Assembly (NCBI GenBank): GCA_031979385.1
Contig: DALZEF010000007.1
Span: 73,860-137,859, forward strand
DNA length: 64,000 bases
DNA from: Timonella sp031979385
Lineage (GTDB): Bacteria; Actinomycetota; Actinomycetes; Actinomycetales; Cellulomonadaceae
Direction: 5' to 3'
The translations under genes and the position numbers were made by a program. The notes below the pieces were generated by a model. It was not told the origin of the DNA and ran no database searches. It saw nothing but the letters and a program-made list of their open reading frames with translations. This document shows positions 38,065-47,501 of the stretch, in pieces. How positions within the stretch are numbered: the first letter of the stretch is position 1; each line of letters begins with the position of its first letter.

Positions 38065-39756
38065 CTAGTTGATGAGCGCGTTGCGTAGTTCGCGACGCTG
38101 ACGCTGTGCCTCCGGGTCTGGAACAGGAACAGCCGCAAGCAACTTGCGAGTGTAATCATCCTGCGGGTTCTCAAGAACCTGCTTACGAGTACCGAACTCA
38201 GCCATCTTTCCGTGACGCATCACGGCGATACGCGTGGCGAGCATCTCGACCACGGCGAGGTCGTGCGAGATGAACAAGCAGGCAAAGCCGTGCTCGCGCT
38301 GAAGGTCCATGAACAGGTCCAAGACCTTGGCCTGAACCGAAACGTCCAGTGCCGAGGTCGGCTCATCCGCGATCAGGAGTTTTGGCTGCAGTGACAGTGC
38401 GCGGGCAATACCCACGCGCTGACGTTGACCACCGGAGAGCTCGTGTGGGTAACGGTTACGCATCGCACGAGGCAGTTCAACCTGATCGAGTAGCTCCTCG
38501 ATCTTCTTCTGCAGCCTCGCACCCTTGGCAACACCGTGCAGGAACATCGGCTCGCCAATGGACTCACCGATCGGGAGACGAGGATTCAGGGACGAACCTG
38601 GATCCTGGAACACGATAGACACGTTGTTCCGCACATCGCGCAGATTAGCCTTCGAGATACCGGCGAGTTCGTGGCCTGCAACGCGCAACGAACCATCGGC
38701 TACAGGCAACAGACCGATCGCCGCACGGCCAACCGTGGTCTTGCCGGAACCAGACTCACCCACGAGACCGACGACCTCGCCCTTTGCGATCTCAAGGTCA
38801 ATGCCCTGAACCGCACGGACTGCTGGCACACGGCCACGCTTCGGATACTCAATCACGAGGTCCTTGGCATGCAGCACCAACTCGTCATCACGGTATGCCA
38901 CTGGAATGGCTGGGTCGATGTCCTTGGCGGTGAACTCTCCAAGGTGCGGAACAGCCTCAAGGAGTTCCTTGGTGTACGGGTGCTGCGGACGGTTGAAGAT
39001 CTCATCCGCAGTGCCACGCTCCACAATGACACCGTTACGCATAACGATGATGCGGTCTGCCATGTCTGCGACGACACCCATGTCGTGCGTGATCAGCACG
39101 ATACCGGAGTCGAACTTGTGGCGCAGTTCTCCCATGAGCTTGAGGATCTCTGCCTGAACCGTCACGTCGAGAGCCGTGGTCGGCTCATCCGCGATGAGGA
39201 GCTTCGGGTTGAGTGCGAGCGCCTGAGCGATCATTGCGCGCTGGCGCTGTCCACCAGAGAGTTGGTGTGGGTACTTGTCCAGAGCAACCTCTGGGTCCGG
39301 GATCTCGACGAGAGTCAAGAGTTCAAGAGCACGAGCCCGCGCTTCCTTAGGGCTCATCTCGGTGTGAGTACGCAGAGTCTCGATGATCTGGAAGCCGATC
39401 GTGTAGACCGGGTTCATCGCGGTCATCGGTTCCTGGAAGATAACCGCCATGTCGTTACCGCGCAGGTGGCGCAGTTGCGAGTGACTCAGGCCTACCAGTT
39501 CCTTGCCATTGAGCTTCGCCGAACCCTTCGAACGACCGTTCGCGGGCAACAAGCCCAGCAGGGACATCGACGACTGAGTCTTGCCAGAACCTGACTCTCC
39601 TACGATGGCCAGGACCTCGCCTGGGTACACCTCGTAGTCAATGTTCTTTGCGGCGGCGAACCATTCGCCGTCCACCCAAAATTCAACCGTGAGATCATCC
39701 ACTTTAAGGATGGGCTCGCCGGTCTTCCGAGGGGATTGTGCGTTAACTTGCATCAT
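38065..39756 (-). CDS. dipeptide/oligopeptide ABC transporter, fused DppD-DppF ATPase
   Basis: A 563-residue protein with two full nucleotide-binding domains in one chain. The first has Walker A GESGSGKTQ and LSGGQRQRAMIAQAL; the second GESGSGKTT and LSGGQRQRVGIARAL, each followed by IADEPT and the oligopeptide-binding-protein-type C-terminal extension. It powers peptide import with the two permeases and binding protein upstream. Starts ATG 39756 and 39753 share one GGAAG site. The PH-domain gene on the other strand lies between it and the permeases, so it may have its own promoter. Confidence 0.92.
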   Translation of the reverse strand: MMQVNAQSPRKTGEPILKVDDLTVEFWVDGEWFAAAKNIDYEVYPGEVLAIVGESGSGKTQSSMSLLGLLPANGRSKGSAKLNGKELVGLSHSQLRHLRGNDMAVIFQEPMTAMNPVYTIGFQIIETLRTHTEMSPKEARARALELLTLVEIPDPEVALDKYPHQLSGGQRQRAMIAQALALNPKLLIADEPTTALDVTVQAEILKLMGELRHKFDSGIVLITHDMGVVADMADRIIVMRNGVIVERGTADEIFNRPQHPYTKELLEAVPHLGEFTAKDIDPAIPVAYRDDELVLHAKDLVIEYPKRGRVPAVRAVQGIDLEIAKGEVVGLVGESGSGKTTVGRAAIGLLPVADGSLRVAGHELAGISKANLRDVRNNVSIVFQDPGSSLNPRLPIGESIGEPMFLHGVAKGARLQKKIEELLDQVELPRAMRNRYPHELSGGQRQRVGIARALSLQPKLLIADEPTSALDVSVQAKVLDLFMDLQREHGFACLFISHDLAVVEMLATRIAVMRHGKMAEFGTRKQVLENPQDDYTRKLLAAVPVPDPEAQRQRRELRNALIN

Positions 39757-39840
39757 CGCCAATCACTTCCTTCCACATACAGCAGCTCGATACAGAGCGT
39801 CGCGTGCTTTTATAGTCGAGCGCGCTGTCACAATAAAGTC

Positions 39841-40371
39841 ATGGGTCCTACAGAAATCTTTCGACCATTGTTCAGTCGTGTCCTCGCATACGTCGTTTGG
39901 GCTATTCTCGCCGTGTCCGCTATCAGCAGCTTCTTTGTAGAAGACTCCAAACTGCAGTGGCGTGTCATTGCCCTCACTGTCTTCCTTGCGGTTGCCGTGT
40001 GGCTGTTCTACCTGCGACCCAGCGTTGAGATATCGGATGGAGGAATCCTCATCACCAATCCCCTGCGAACGGTACACATACCTTGGCCCGCTGTCACAGA
40101 CTTGGACATCCGCGGCACTTTCGTGGTCACTGACCATGAGGGGAACCACCACAGTGCCTACGCCGCCGCCATTGCTAACAAGCGCAATGATCTTGGATTG
40201 GCAGGAGAGGTCAAGACCTTCGCAGAGCACCGAATGAACGTGTTGGCCGAAGCCGGATTTCTGAGCGATGTTCGACCGGAGGGAGCGCAGCTCACCACGC
40301 GTCACAACACCGTGGGCATCATCGCGTTGGCGGTGTGCGGTTTGGTTTTTGTGATCACGCTGACTATGTAG
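39841..40371 (+). CDS. PH-domain membrane protein
   Basis: A 176-residue protein with two transmembrane segments at the N-terminus (about 12-30 and 36-53), a bacterial PH-like domain (VEISDGGILITNPLRTVHIPWPAV then DLDIRG) and a final transmembrane helix (about 153-174). It is transcribed against the peptide transporter genes on both sides, an odd position that splits the operon. ATG 39841 has only a weak AAAG signal. Function unknown. Confidence 0.75.
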   Translation: MGPTEIFRPLFSRVLAYVVWAILAVSAISSFFVEDSKLQWRVIALTVFLAVAVWLFYLRPSVEISDGGILITNPLRTVHIPWPAVTDLDIRGTFVVTDHEGNHHSAYAAAIANKRNDLGLAGEVKTFAEHRMNVLAEAGFLSDVRPEGAQLTTRHNTVGIIALAVCGLVFVITLTM

Positions 40372-40393
40372 CGCTCCCCCGGAGAACATCGTG

Positions 40394-41458
40394 TTAAACG
40401 TCCTTGCTGTTCTTAGCTGGCGCGGCCGTCGTGGTCAGTTCCTGAGAACGGGCCTTTAGCTCAGCCTTACGCATAGCACGCACAGTAGGAATTTTGCGTT
40501 GACGTGGGTCAAAGGCATCACGCAGACCATCGCCGATGAAGTTCACGCACAGTGCAAGCGTCACGATAAACAGACCCGGCCACCAGAACAGCCAAGGCCG
40601 CGTGGTGAACGCGGACTGGTACTGGGAGATCAGGTTACCTAATGACACTTCAGGCGGTTGAATACCAAATCCGAGGTAGGACAGAGCAGTCTCAAGCAAG
40701 ACTGCGGAACTCAGCATCAGCGTGGTGTTCACGATAATCACCGCGATCGTGTTCGGCAGCATGTGTTTGAAGATGATACGGGAGTTGGATGCTCCGGCGA
40801 CACGTGCCGCTTCAACGAACTCACGTTCACGCAGGGATAGGAATTCGGCGCGCACCAGACGGGCCAGGCCGGTCCAGTTCAAAACACCAAGGGCAATCGC
40901 CAAAATGATTGGGGTCGGAGAGCCAAACATTTTACCGAGAACGGCACCCGTGATCAGGACTGGAACCACGATGAACAACTCAGTAAAGCGCATCAACAAA
41001 GAGTCGAGCCAACCCCGGAAGAAGCCCGCTACAGCACCTATAAGGATGCCAATAGCGGAGGAAACGCCAGCCACAACGAACATCACGACCAGCGAGGTTT
41101 GGATTCCACGCATAACCCGTGCGAAGTTGTCACGCCCTAGTTCGTCCTGTCCGAAGGGGTAATCTCCGATACGGAAACCGCCTTCGCCCCACAGCTGCAG
41201 GGTTGGGCTACCACCTGGATTAGCCTGCGGCGCCGTCTGAGTGTAGTTCCACTGCCACCAGCCGGGGATGGGGCCCCAACCAATCGAGGTAATCGCAATC
41301 AATGCAACCACAATCATTACAATGACAGAGGTCATAGCAGCCTTGTGACGGACAAACCGCCTGAGCACGATCTGCCCCTGTGATAAGCCCGCGACTTCAC
41401 GATTTTCAATCGTGTTTGCACCACGAGTCGTTTCAATGTCTACGTTCTGCTCGCTCAT
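40394..41458 (-). CDS. peptide ABC transporter permease (DppC/OppC type)
   Basis: A 354-residue permease with the OppC N-terminal extension, one N-terminal transmembrane helix, a periplasmic loop, then five helices including the EAA loop (EFVEAARVAGASNSRIIFKHMLPN). It pairs with the DppB-type permease, whose stop it overlaps by 4 bp (ATGA). Confidence 0.92.
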   Translation of the reverse strand: MSEQNVDIETTRGANTIENREVAGLSQGQIVLRRFVRHKAAMTSVIVMIVVALIAITSIGWGPIPGWWQWNYTQTAPQANPGGSPTLQLWGEGGFRIGDYPFGQDELGRDNFARVMRGIQTSLVVMFVVAGVSSAIGILIGAVAGFFRGWLDSLLMRFTELFIVVPVLITGAVLGKMFGSPTPIILAIALGVLNWTGLARLVRAEFLSLREREFVEAARVAGASNSRIIFKHMLPNTIAVIIVNTTLMLSSAVLLETALSYLGFGIQPPEVSLGNLISQYQSAFTTRPWLFWWPGLFIVTLALCVNFIGDGLRDAFDPRQRKIPTVRAMRKAELKARSQELTTTAAPAKNSKDV

Positions 41459-42990
41459 GCGTTTACTCGAATTCGTGGGTCAAGGACTGCGTATAGCAGG
41501 TCGGCAAGGAAGTTCGCGATAATCGCGACCGCACCAATAATCAGTACGTACGCCATCACTGGATCGATTTCGTTACGCCCCAAGCCGCTCAGGAACATCG
41601 TTCCCATACCGCTCCATCCAAAAATACGCTCGGTGATGACCGCACCGCTAAGAATCGAGGCGAAGTCGAGTGGAATGATCGTGGCGAGAGGAATCAGAGA
41701 GTTACGGAATGCGTGACGCACAATCACAACGCGCTCCGACAGACCCTTTGCACGAGCTGTCCGCACGTAGTCTTGATTGAGAACCTCTAGCATCGAAGCG
41801 CGCGAGTATCGCGTGTAAGCCGCGAATGAAATTAACACGAGTGCGATGGTCGGCAGAATCAGGTGCGTGAACGAGTCCAGTTGGTGCGTCCAGTAAGAAC
41901 CGTTAAGTCCGGGTGTCTGCGAACCTAGGGTTGCGATAGGGCGGCCGTTGATTGCCGATGAGTTGAAATATGGCTGCCATGCGAGCATGACACGGTCAAT
42001 GAACAACAGCCCGAAGCCGATCAGTCCCGTAAGCCCTGAGACTCTCATCGAAACGCGACGGTCGTAGCCGCCAAACAGCCAGCCAGCCAGCACCCCGGCG
42101 GCAGTGAACACGAGAGCAAACACGAGAGTCAGCAACGCGTTGAAGTTGACGAAGGCGAACTGCATCGGATACCAGACCACGCCCGCGAACACACCAGTAG
42201 CGAGCGCAGAGTACAGCGCACGACGATTTCGCAAACCCGCCATGATGGCAGTTAGTGCAACACCGGCGGCTGCGGCCGTAAGCGCAATTACTACAGGGCC
42301 AAGTGATGGGTTGAGGAGCCATCCTGTTTCCAAAACATAGAACAAGACACCCGCTGTGACGAGAGTGCTCGCTCCGAACACAATAAGGCGGCGTTTAAAC
42401 TCACCGGCAAATATTGCCTGCCATACCACTCCTGCTATGAGCGCTAAAACGACAATCGTAGGTGCTCCGACGTTGGGCGAGGCGAGGAAGTCGTTAAAAC
42501 CGATGGCTCCCCACTGCTTGAGCAGAACTGCGACCCAGAAGCTCGGAAGAGAGTAAAGCAGGAAGGAGATGAAGACCATCGTGTAGTCGAAGCCGGTGTA
42601 CTGGCGTAGCGCCGATACAACACCAACGGCGATACCAAGTACCATCGCCAGAACAGTGGCAACGGTGACAAGCTTAACTGTTACAACCAGCGCAGATACA
42701 AGAACATCCGTAACCTGCTGGTTAGTGCTCCAAGCGGAACCGAAGTCACATTTTCCAACGAAACAGCCGGCGACACCCGCAAGCCACCCGAGATAACGCA
42801 CTGGTGACGGCACGTCCAGCTGCAATAGCCGGGTGCGCTCCTGAATGAGCGCCTCTTTGTTCGGCGATGTACTCGTGAGCAGGTCCTCGAGCGGATCGAT
42901 TGCGATATCGACCAGCACATAGATCAAGAACGTGGCAACGAGTAGAACTCCAAGCGACGATAGAGCGCGCCTGAAAATGAAGTTATACAT
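41455..42990 (-). CDS. peptide ABC transporter permease (DppB/OppB type)
   Basis: A 511-residue permease, longer than usual (about 310-340): several additional hydrophobic segments are inserted between the first transmembrane part (VLLVATFLIYVLVD) and the C-terminal core with the EAA motif (YVRTARAKGLSERVVIVRHAFRN). The extra ring of helices is found in some actinobacterial DppB proteins. ATG 42990 has GAGAGG 7 bp upstream. Confidence 0.9.
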   Translation of the reverse strand: MYNFIFRRALSSLGVLLVATFLIYVLVDIAIDPLEDLLTSTSPNKEALIQERTRLLQLDVPSPVRYLGWLAGVAGCFVGKCDFGSAWSTNQQVTDVLVSALVVTVKLVTVATVLAMVLGIAVGVVSALRQYTGFDYTMVFISFLLYSLPSFWVAVLLKQWGAIGFNDFLASPNVGAPTIVVLALIAGVVWQAIFAGEFKRRLIVFGASTLVTAGVLFYVLETGWLLNPSLGPVVIALTAAAAGVALTAIMAGLRNRRALYSALATGVFAGVVWYPMQFAFVNFNALLTLVFALVFTAAGVLAGWLFGGYDRRVSMRVSGLTGLIGFGLLFIDRVMLAWQPYFNSSAINGRPIATLGSQTPGLNGSYWTHQLDSFTHLILPTIALVLISFAAYTRYSRASMLEVLNQDYVRTARAKGLSERVVIVRHAFRNSLIPLATIIPLDFASILSGAVITERIFGWSGMGTMFLSGLGRNEIDPVMAYVLIIGAVAIIANFLADLLYAVLDPRIRVNA

Positions 42991-43082
42991 GATTTGACCT
43001 CTCCAGCGGCTGCCTATGGCATGCCGCAAGCGAATTACCGCTCGATTTTACCCGTGTTTTGAGTAAAGCCGTGAATCACAGC

Positions 43083-43115
43083 GTGGCGCCAGGGCGATAA
43101 TCGCCCTGGCGCCAC
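43083..43115 (-). terminator. intra-operon hairpin after the peptide-binding protein gene
   Basis: A perfect 15-bp GC-rich stem (GTGGCGCCAGGGCGA and complement) with a 3-nt loop lies between the binding-protein stop and the DppB start. With no U tract it probably lets part of the transcription through, giving excess binding protein. Confidence 0.65.
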
Positions 43116-43165
43116 TACTACAATCACTCTTACGAGCGGATGAACAGGGCTTTCACCTGCGCTTT

Positions 43166-45010
43166 TTACTCAGCTACGTCCCAGTTCCAGAATCCCTGGA
43201 AGATGGTTGGGCTGATGGAGATCGGCTGGACGCCGGTTACCTTCGAGTTCCATGCGTTAACTGCTGGGAATTGGAAGATCGTGAGGCCGAACGCGTCCTT
43301 GTAGAGTTCCTTTTCAACACCAATCTGGATCTCTAGTTGCTTGGCTGGGTCGACTTCGGTCTGGAGGTCATCAAAGAGTCCATCGACAGTCTTGTTCGAG
43401 TAACCATAGAAGTTGTTAAGACCACCGGTACGGTAGGTCGCATCAGACTCGGTGACCGCAGTCGAGGTGGACTGCCAACCGAACAGCGCAGCGTCGTACT
43501 TGTCCTGAGCTGTGGAAAGCATAGTGCCCCAGTTGTCGTCTCCACCGTCGATGACGTTGAAGCCAGCTTCCTTAGCGGATTCCTGGATCAGTACAAACTC
43601 GTTTGCACGACGGACGTTCGACTTACCGTACAGGAAGCGCACGTCAACGTTGTCAACGCCGACCTCGGCAAGGAGTTCCTTGGCCTTCTCGATGTCGGTC
43701 TGTGCGTATTCGGATGAACCGTTCTGCTCAACCATGGCTGGGTAGTTCGGGTCGTCTGGCAGCAAGAGGAACGAGTTACGGACATCTGCGTTCGGGTTGA
43801 GTGGCTGGATCAGCTGTTCAACGATTGCATCACGCGGGATGGTTAGCAGGAACGCCTGGCGTACCTTCTTGGCCTTCTCAGCGTCGCCATCGTAGGTTGC
43901 TGGGTCAAATGGGCCACCGTTGTTTTGGACCATGTCAACGTGCTCGTAAGTTCCGTCAACACCAGTTTCGACTGTTACACCCTCGAGAGCTTGGAGCTGG
44001 GTGAGGGTGTCGGCAGTAGCCTGTGGGGCGAGCATGTCGATCTCACCGTTCTGAAGGGCCTGAACCTGAGCCTGAGGGTCTTCAGAGTAGCGAACCACGA
44101 TGCGGTCAACCTTTGGAGCACGGTCACCAACATACGCTTCGTTCTTTTCGAGCGTGATGTACTGGTTTTCTACGTACTCAGTGATTTTGAATGGACCAGA
44201 AGCAATGCTCTGAACTTCACTCGGAGTGGCTACGAAGTCAAACCCGGTTCGCCATGCTTCTGCGATCTTGGCGAGAGTCGCACGGTCGTTGTCTTGGATC
44301 GCTTTGATGACTGCTTCTTTGTTAGCAGCTGCGTCTTCGCCAAGACCCGCAATCTGTGCAGTTGCGTGTGCTGGCATAGTCACACCAAAGTTGGACTCCC
44401 AGTCAGCAAACGGCTTGCTGTACGTCAAGGTAACCGACTTACCGTCAGCACCGACCTCAGGAACGTCCGTAACCAGCTTCGTGCCTGGGGAACCAGAGGC
44501 GAAGAATACCTGGTCGTCCTCAACGACAATGTTGCCCTCTTCGTCGGTCTCGTTGTCGGCAACGTCATCGTTCAGATTTGACGATAGTCCAGCCCATGCG
44601 AGCAGAAGGTCAGCAGCATCAATCGCCGTGCCGTCAGACCACTTGGCGTTCTCGGAAAGGGTGTACTGAACCTTCAGTGGGTCTTCCGAGATTACTTCGT
44701 AGCTACCGAACGACGAGTCGGGAACCAAGTTCAGGTCCGCGTCATAGTAGTTGAAGTTTGAATAGGTCATGTAGTTAATGACCGCATTCGCCGTGGCGTT
44801 TCCGTGATCAGTGTTCTCGTTCGCCGAGTACTGCGGCTGGTTCCAACCAACGGTGACAACCTTTGGCTCACCCGAGCCGTTGTCAGTCGAGGTCGAGGTT
44901 TCATCGCCGGATGGCGTGGTCTCGTTGGGGGTTGGCGTCGAGCATGCCGAAAGCGCCAGCGAGGCGCCAAGCACTACTGCGAGCGGTGCTGCCCACTTCT
45001 TGATCTTCAA
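43166..45010 (-). CDS. peptide-binding lipoprotein (SBP family 5)
   Basis: A 614-residue extracellular solute-binding protein. The signal peptide ends in the lipobox LSAC (WAAPLAVVLGASLALSAC), followed by a Thr/Ser linker and the family-5 fold with YTLSENAKWSDG (SBP_bac_5 signature region) and LEKNEAYVGDRAPKVDRIV. It captures peptides for the permeases downstream. The best start is TTG at 45010 (LKIKKW), 4 bp after AAGGAGG; the ATG at 45097 would place the signal peptide internally. Confidence 0.9.
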   Translation of the reverse strand: MKIKKWAAPLAVVLGASLALSACSTPTPNETTPSGDETSTSTDNGSGEPKVVTVGWNQPQYSANENTDHGNATANAVINYMTYSNFNYYDADLNLVPDSSFGSYEVISEDPLKVQYTLSENAKWSDGTAIDAADLLLAWAGLSSNLNDDVADNETDEEGNIVVEDDQVFFASGSPGTKLVTDVPEVGADGKSVTLTYSKPFADWESNFGVTMPAHATAQIAGLGEDAAANKEAVIKAIQDNDRATLAKIAEAWRTGFDFVATPSEVQSIASGPFKITEYVENQYITLEKNEAYVGDRAPKVDRIVVRYSEDPQAQVQALQNGEIDMLAPQATADTLTQLQALEGVTVETGVDGTYEHVDMVQNNGGPFDPATYDGDAEKAKKVRQAFLLTIPRDAIVEQLIQPLNPNADVRNSFLLLPDDPNYPAMVEQNGSSEYAQTDIEKAKELLAEVGVDNVDVRFLYGKSNVRRANEFVLIQESAKEAGFNVIDGGDDNWGTMLSTAQDKYDAALFGWQSTSTAVTESDATYRTGGLNNFYGYSNKTVDGLFDDLQTEVDPAKQLEIQIGVEKELYKDAFGLTIFQFPAVNAWNSKVTGVQPISISPTIFQGFWNWDVAE

Positions 45011-45460
45011 TTTTCCTCCTTGAAGGACGGGAGGTGGCCCACGTTTTTGGCGCTGCGGTTGCGTCCTAACAGCGCACTCGGCCACAACGACTCCCAATGC
45101 GTTAGTTCAAAGGTACCCACCTTCAGCAGGCCGGTGCGCAAAAAAAGGACCTAGCACATACATCGTTATCGAAGTGATACCGGCGGGTAACTTAAGAAAC
45201 ATTCATCCCATATATCGAAACACAGAGATCGGATTCGCATGATTACGCGGTTAACGAGCGTTGTAGATCTCCACAGGCAACCGCTTTACGTTTACCTTTT
45301 GTCTGATATGTCGGAGATTGATGGTCGGTGGAGGGGGCAAACCGACTGGAAATGTAACAGCGTCGCACATCTCACATTTTGAAACCCGTGGTCTTTGGGA
45401 CTATATCCCCAGTTGAGTCGGGAGGAATAACGCAGCACTCAGACTCGTCGCCAATGGAAA
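45011..45460. other. promoter region of the peptide transporter operon
   Basis: About 450 bp without a gene. It must contain the promoter of the binding-protein gene. No riboswitch, tRNA or small protein could be supported; the sequence is AT-richer than its surroundings. Confidence 0.5.
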
Positions 45461-45484
45461 AGCGGGTGGCCACGGCCACCCGCT
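45461..45484 (-). terminator. terminator of the PhnA-like gene
   Basis: An 11-bp perfect stem (AGCGGGTGGCC and complement) with a 2-nt loop, 17 bp after the stop. Confidence 0.75.
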
Positions 45485-45500
45485 CGCTGAACAGACGCTA

Positions 45501-45857
45501 CTAGGCTTTCTTCACCACACTGGACTTAAGTTGGATACGACCGAAACCGGGAACGTTCGCATCGATGTCATGGTCTCCCACACCGTCTTCGATCAAACGA
45601 ATACCCCGCACCTTTGTTCCCACCTTCACGGTTCCACCACCGGCACCCTTGACCTTGAGATCCTTCACAACCGTGACATCATCGCCGTCGCCCAGAACGT
45701 TGCCCACCGCATCCCTGATGACAGCGACCTGCGCGTCCTCCGTGGCCCCGTCCTCAGGATTCCATTCGTGGCCGCACATTGGGCAGACAAGCAATGCGCC
45801 ATTGACATAGGTGTATGACTCGCTACATTCTGGGCAGGGTGGCAACTGATCTGACAT
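45501..45857 (-). CDS. PhnA/YjdM-type zinc-ribbon protein
   Basis: A 118-residue protein with a zinc ribbon (CPEC at 8-11 and CPMCGHEW at 25-32) followed by the PhnA beta-barrel domain (VRDAVGNVLGDGDDVTVV-like). Historically named for alkylphosphonate use, but family members are not phosphonatases; the role is unknown. ATG start with GGAG upstream. Confidence 0.88.
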   Translation of the reverse strand: MSDQLPPCPECSESYTYVNGALLVCPMCGHEWNPEDGATEDAQVAVIRDAVGNVLGDGDDVTVVKDLKVKGAGGGTVKVGTKVRGIRLIEDGVGDHDIDANVPGFGRIQLKSSVVKKA

Positions 45858-45946
45858 GGGTGGCTCCTTGTTGGCTCATACGCGACCGTGATTCTCGTGG
45901 GGCAGCCCACTAAGCGGGCACCGCCCAAGCATCATATCCGTGTCCA

Positions 45947-46525
45947 CTACCGGGGTGTGGCTGATGCCTGACCCTCAAGTGCCACAATCAGCGATTCCAG
46001 CGCGAGCGCGAAGCTGACCTCGACATCAACCGCGAGCGCAAAAGCTCCCCTGGCCTCAAGGTCCACGAATCCATGAAGTACCGCTCTGACATGTCGGATC
46101 GCGTGAATGAGAGCGTCCTCTTGGAACTGGTATCCAGCCAGGACCGCACCCAGCAGTTCCACAAGGTCGGTCGAAACCTGTTCGTCCCGTGGGTTTTCAG
46201 GATCAGCGGGGATCACGGTGAGTGGGTATGTTCCAGGGTGCTGTTGCGCCCAACTGCGATAGGTTGCCGCGAGTTCCTTGAGTGCCTGACTGCGGGAACG
46301 CCCGACAGCCGAACGGGCCAACGCCGCCGCCAAGTCGCTTTTGGCGTGCACGATCAGTTCGCGCTTCAGCCCAGTTAGTCCATCGATGTGTTTGTACAGC
46401 GAGGGACTCTTGACCCCGAGATGTTCGGCAAGCATCGCGATACTCAGGGAATCCAGCCCCTCTCGATCTGCGAGTTGTGTTGCCGCATCGATCACGCTCG
46501 ATGGGTTGAGAGGCGTTCTAGGCAC
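45947..46525 (-). CDS. TetR family transcriptional regulator (WHG-type C-domain)
   Basis: A 192-residue regulator. The helix-turn-helix is LSIAMLAEHLGVKSPSLYKHI (about 26-46) and the C-terminal part resembles the WHG ligand-binding domain (HVRAVLHGFVDLEARGAF). It overlaps the end of the hydrolase gene upstream by 8 bp, so both are on one transcript; it likely represses its own operon through the palindromes at 47343-47380. Confidence 0.88.
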   Translation of the reverse strand: MPRTPLNPSSVIDAATQLADREGLDSLSIAMLAEHLGVKSPSLYKHIDGLTGLKRELIVHAKSDLAAALARSAVGRSRSQALKELAATYRSWAQQHPGTYPLTVIPADPENPRDEQVSTDLVELLGAVLAGYQFQEDALIHAIRHVRAVLHGFVDLEARGAFALAVDVEVSFALALESLIVALEGQASATPR

Positions 46526-47351
46526 GTGCGGGTTCCTCCTTCAGGAAGTCGAGGATTGCGTGGGCGGTTGCGTCAGGCTGCTGTGACTGTGGGTAATGTC
46601 CGGCATTCGCAATCATTGCCACGCGCCCACCGACCGTGTCCGCAATCCATTGCGCTTCACGCTCAGGCACTGGGAAGTCAGGGTCCCGATCCCCCATCAC
46701 AATGAGCGTGGGAAGTTTTATCTCCGGGAGCAGTCGCTCCGCAAGATCGTGGTCTGTGCGGGTTGTGCGACTGAATGAGCGGGCATAGCCCGGCCGTTTA
46801 ATGCTGGCGCTGATCTTTTTCCGGTACCCAGTGAAATCCTCTGGTTTTTCGCCCGCGTAGAGCGAGGGAAGATAGGCATTCCAGACCGCCCTCGCCCACG
46901 GGCGCGCCAGCGCCACCCGGAAGAACATCCGCTTGATGAATCCTATGTCACTGGGAGTGCGTACAAATGGCCCCACAAACACGAGGGCTCGAAACAGTTC
47001 CGGGCGGCGCGCGGCGGCTATGACTGTTGCTCCCGCACTCATGGAGTTACCGATCACCACTGCGGGAGTCTCTAGGGTTTCAAGCAGCGCAATGAGGTCG
47101 GATGCAGTCGGTTCATCACCATATTCGGCAAACTGAGCGTCGCTATCGCCGTGACCGCGCAGGTCGCAGCAGATGACTTGGTAGTCAGCGGCCCTCAGCA
47201 ATGGCGTGAGGTATCGATAGGAAGAGCGTAGGTCGCCCATTCCAGGCAGGCACACCACAGGTAGTCCGTGCCCCTCGGATTCGAAGGCGACTCGTCCACC
47301 ATCAACGTGAATGAACTGCGTCACCACGGTACAACTATTTTGATTAGCCAT
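46518..47351 (-). CDS. alpha/beta hydrolase
   Basis: A 277-residue hydrolase with oxyanion region LPGMGDLRSSY, nucleophile elbow GNSMSAG (Ser, about residue 101), acid residue in MGDRDPDFP (about 223) and catalytic His in NAGHYPQ (about 252). Substrate unknown. The ATG at 47351 lies inside an operator-like palindrome and has no ribosome binding site, so translation may be leaderless or begin downstream. It leads an operon with the TetR gene. Confidence 0.85.
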   Translation of the reverse strand: MANQNSCTVVTQFIHVDGGRVAFESEGHGLPVVCLPGMGDLRSSYRYLTPLLRAADYQVICCDLRGHGDSDAQFAEYGDEPTASDLIALLETLETPAVVIGNSMSAGATVIAAARRPELFRALVFVGPFVRTPSDIGFIKRMFFRVALARPWARAVWNAYLPSLYAGEKPEDFTGYRKKISASIKRPGYARSFSRTTRTDHDLAERLLPEIKLPTLIVMGDRDPDFPVPEREAQWIADTVGGRVAMIANAGHYPQSQQPDATAHAILDFLKEEPARA

Positions 47352-47381
47352 TAGGCTAATCTAATTAGCCCCATGGCTAAA
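47343..47381. promoter_or_regulatory. tandem operator for the TetR regulator
   Basis: Two palindromes with the same half-site lie next to each other: ATTAGCC-ATTA-GGCTAAT (47343-47360) and ATTAGCC-CCAT-GGCTAAA (47364-47381, one end mismatch). The first includes the start codon of the hydrolase gene. Paired sites of this size in front of a TetR operon are typical autoregulatory operators. Confidence 0.7.
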
Positions 47382-47501
47382 GTCAATCCCCGCGTCCAAG
47401 AGAGCCTGTCATATCCAGGGTCGAGGAAAGTCCCAACCCTACCCACAATCTAACTCGAGTCGGCATCTGGCGTGACCAACTCGTCGCCAAGGAAACCGTT
47501 G

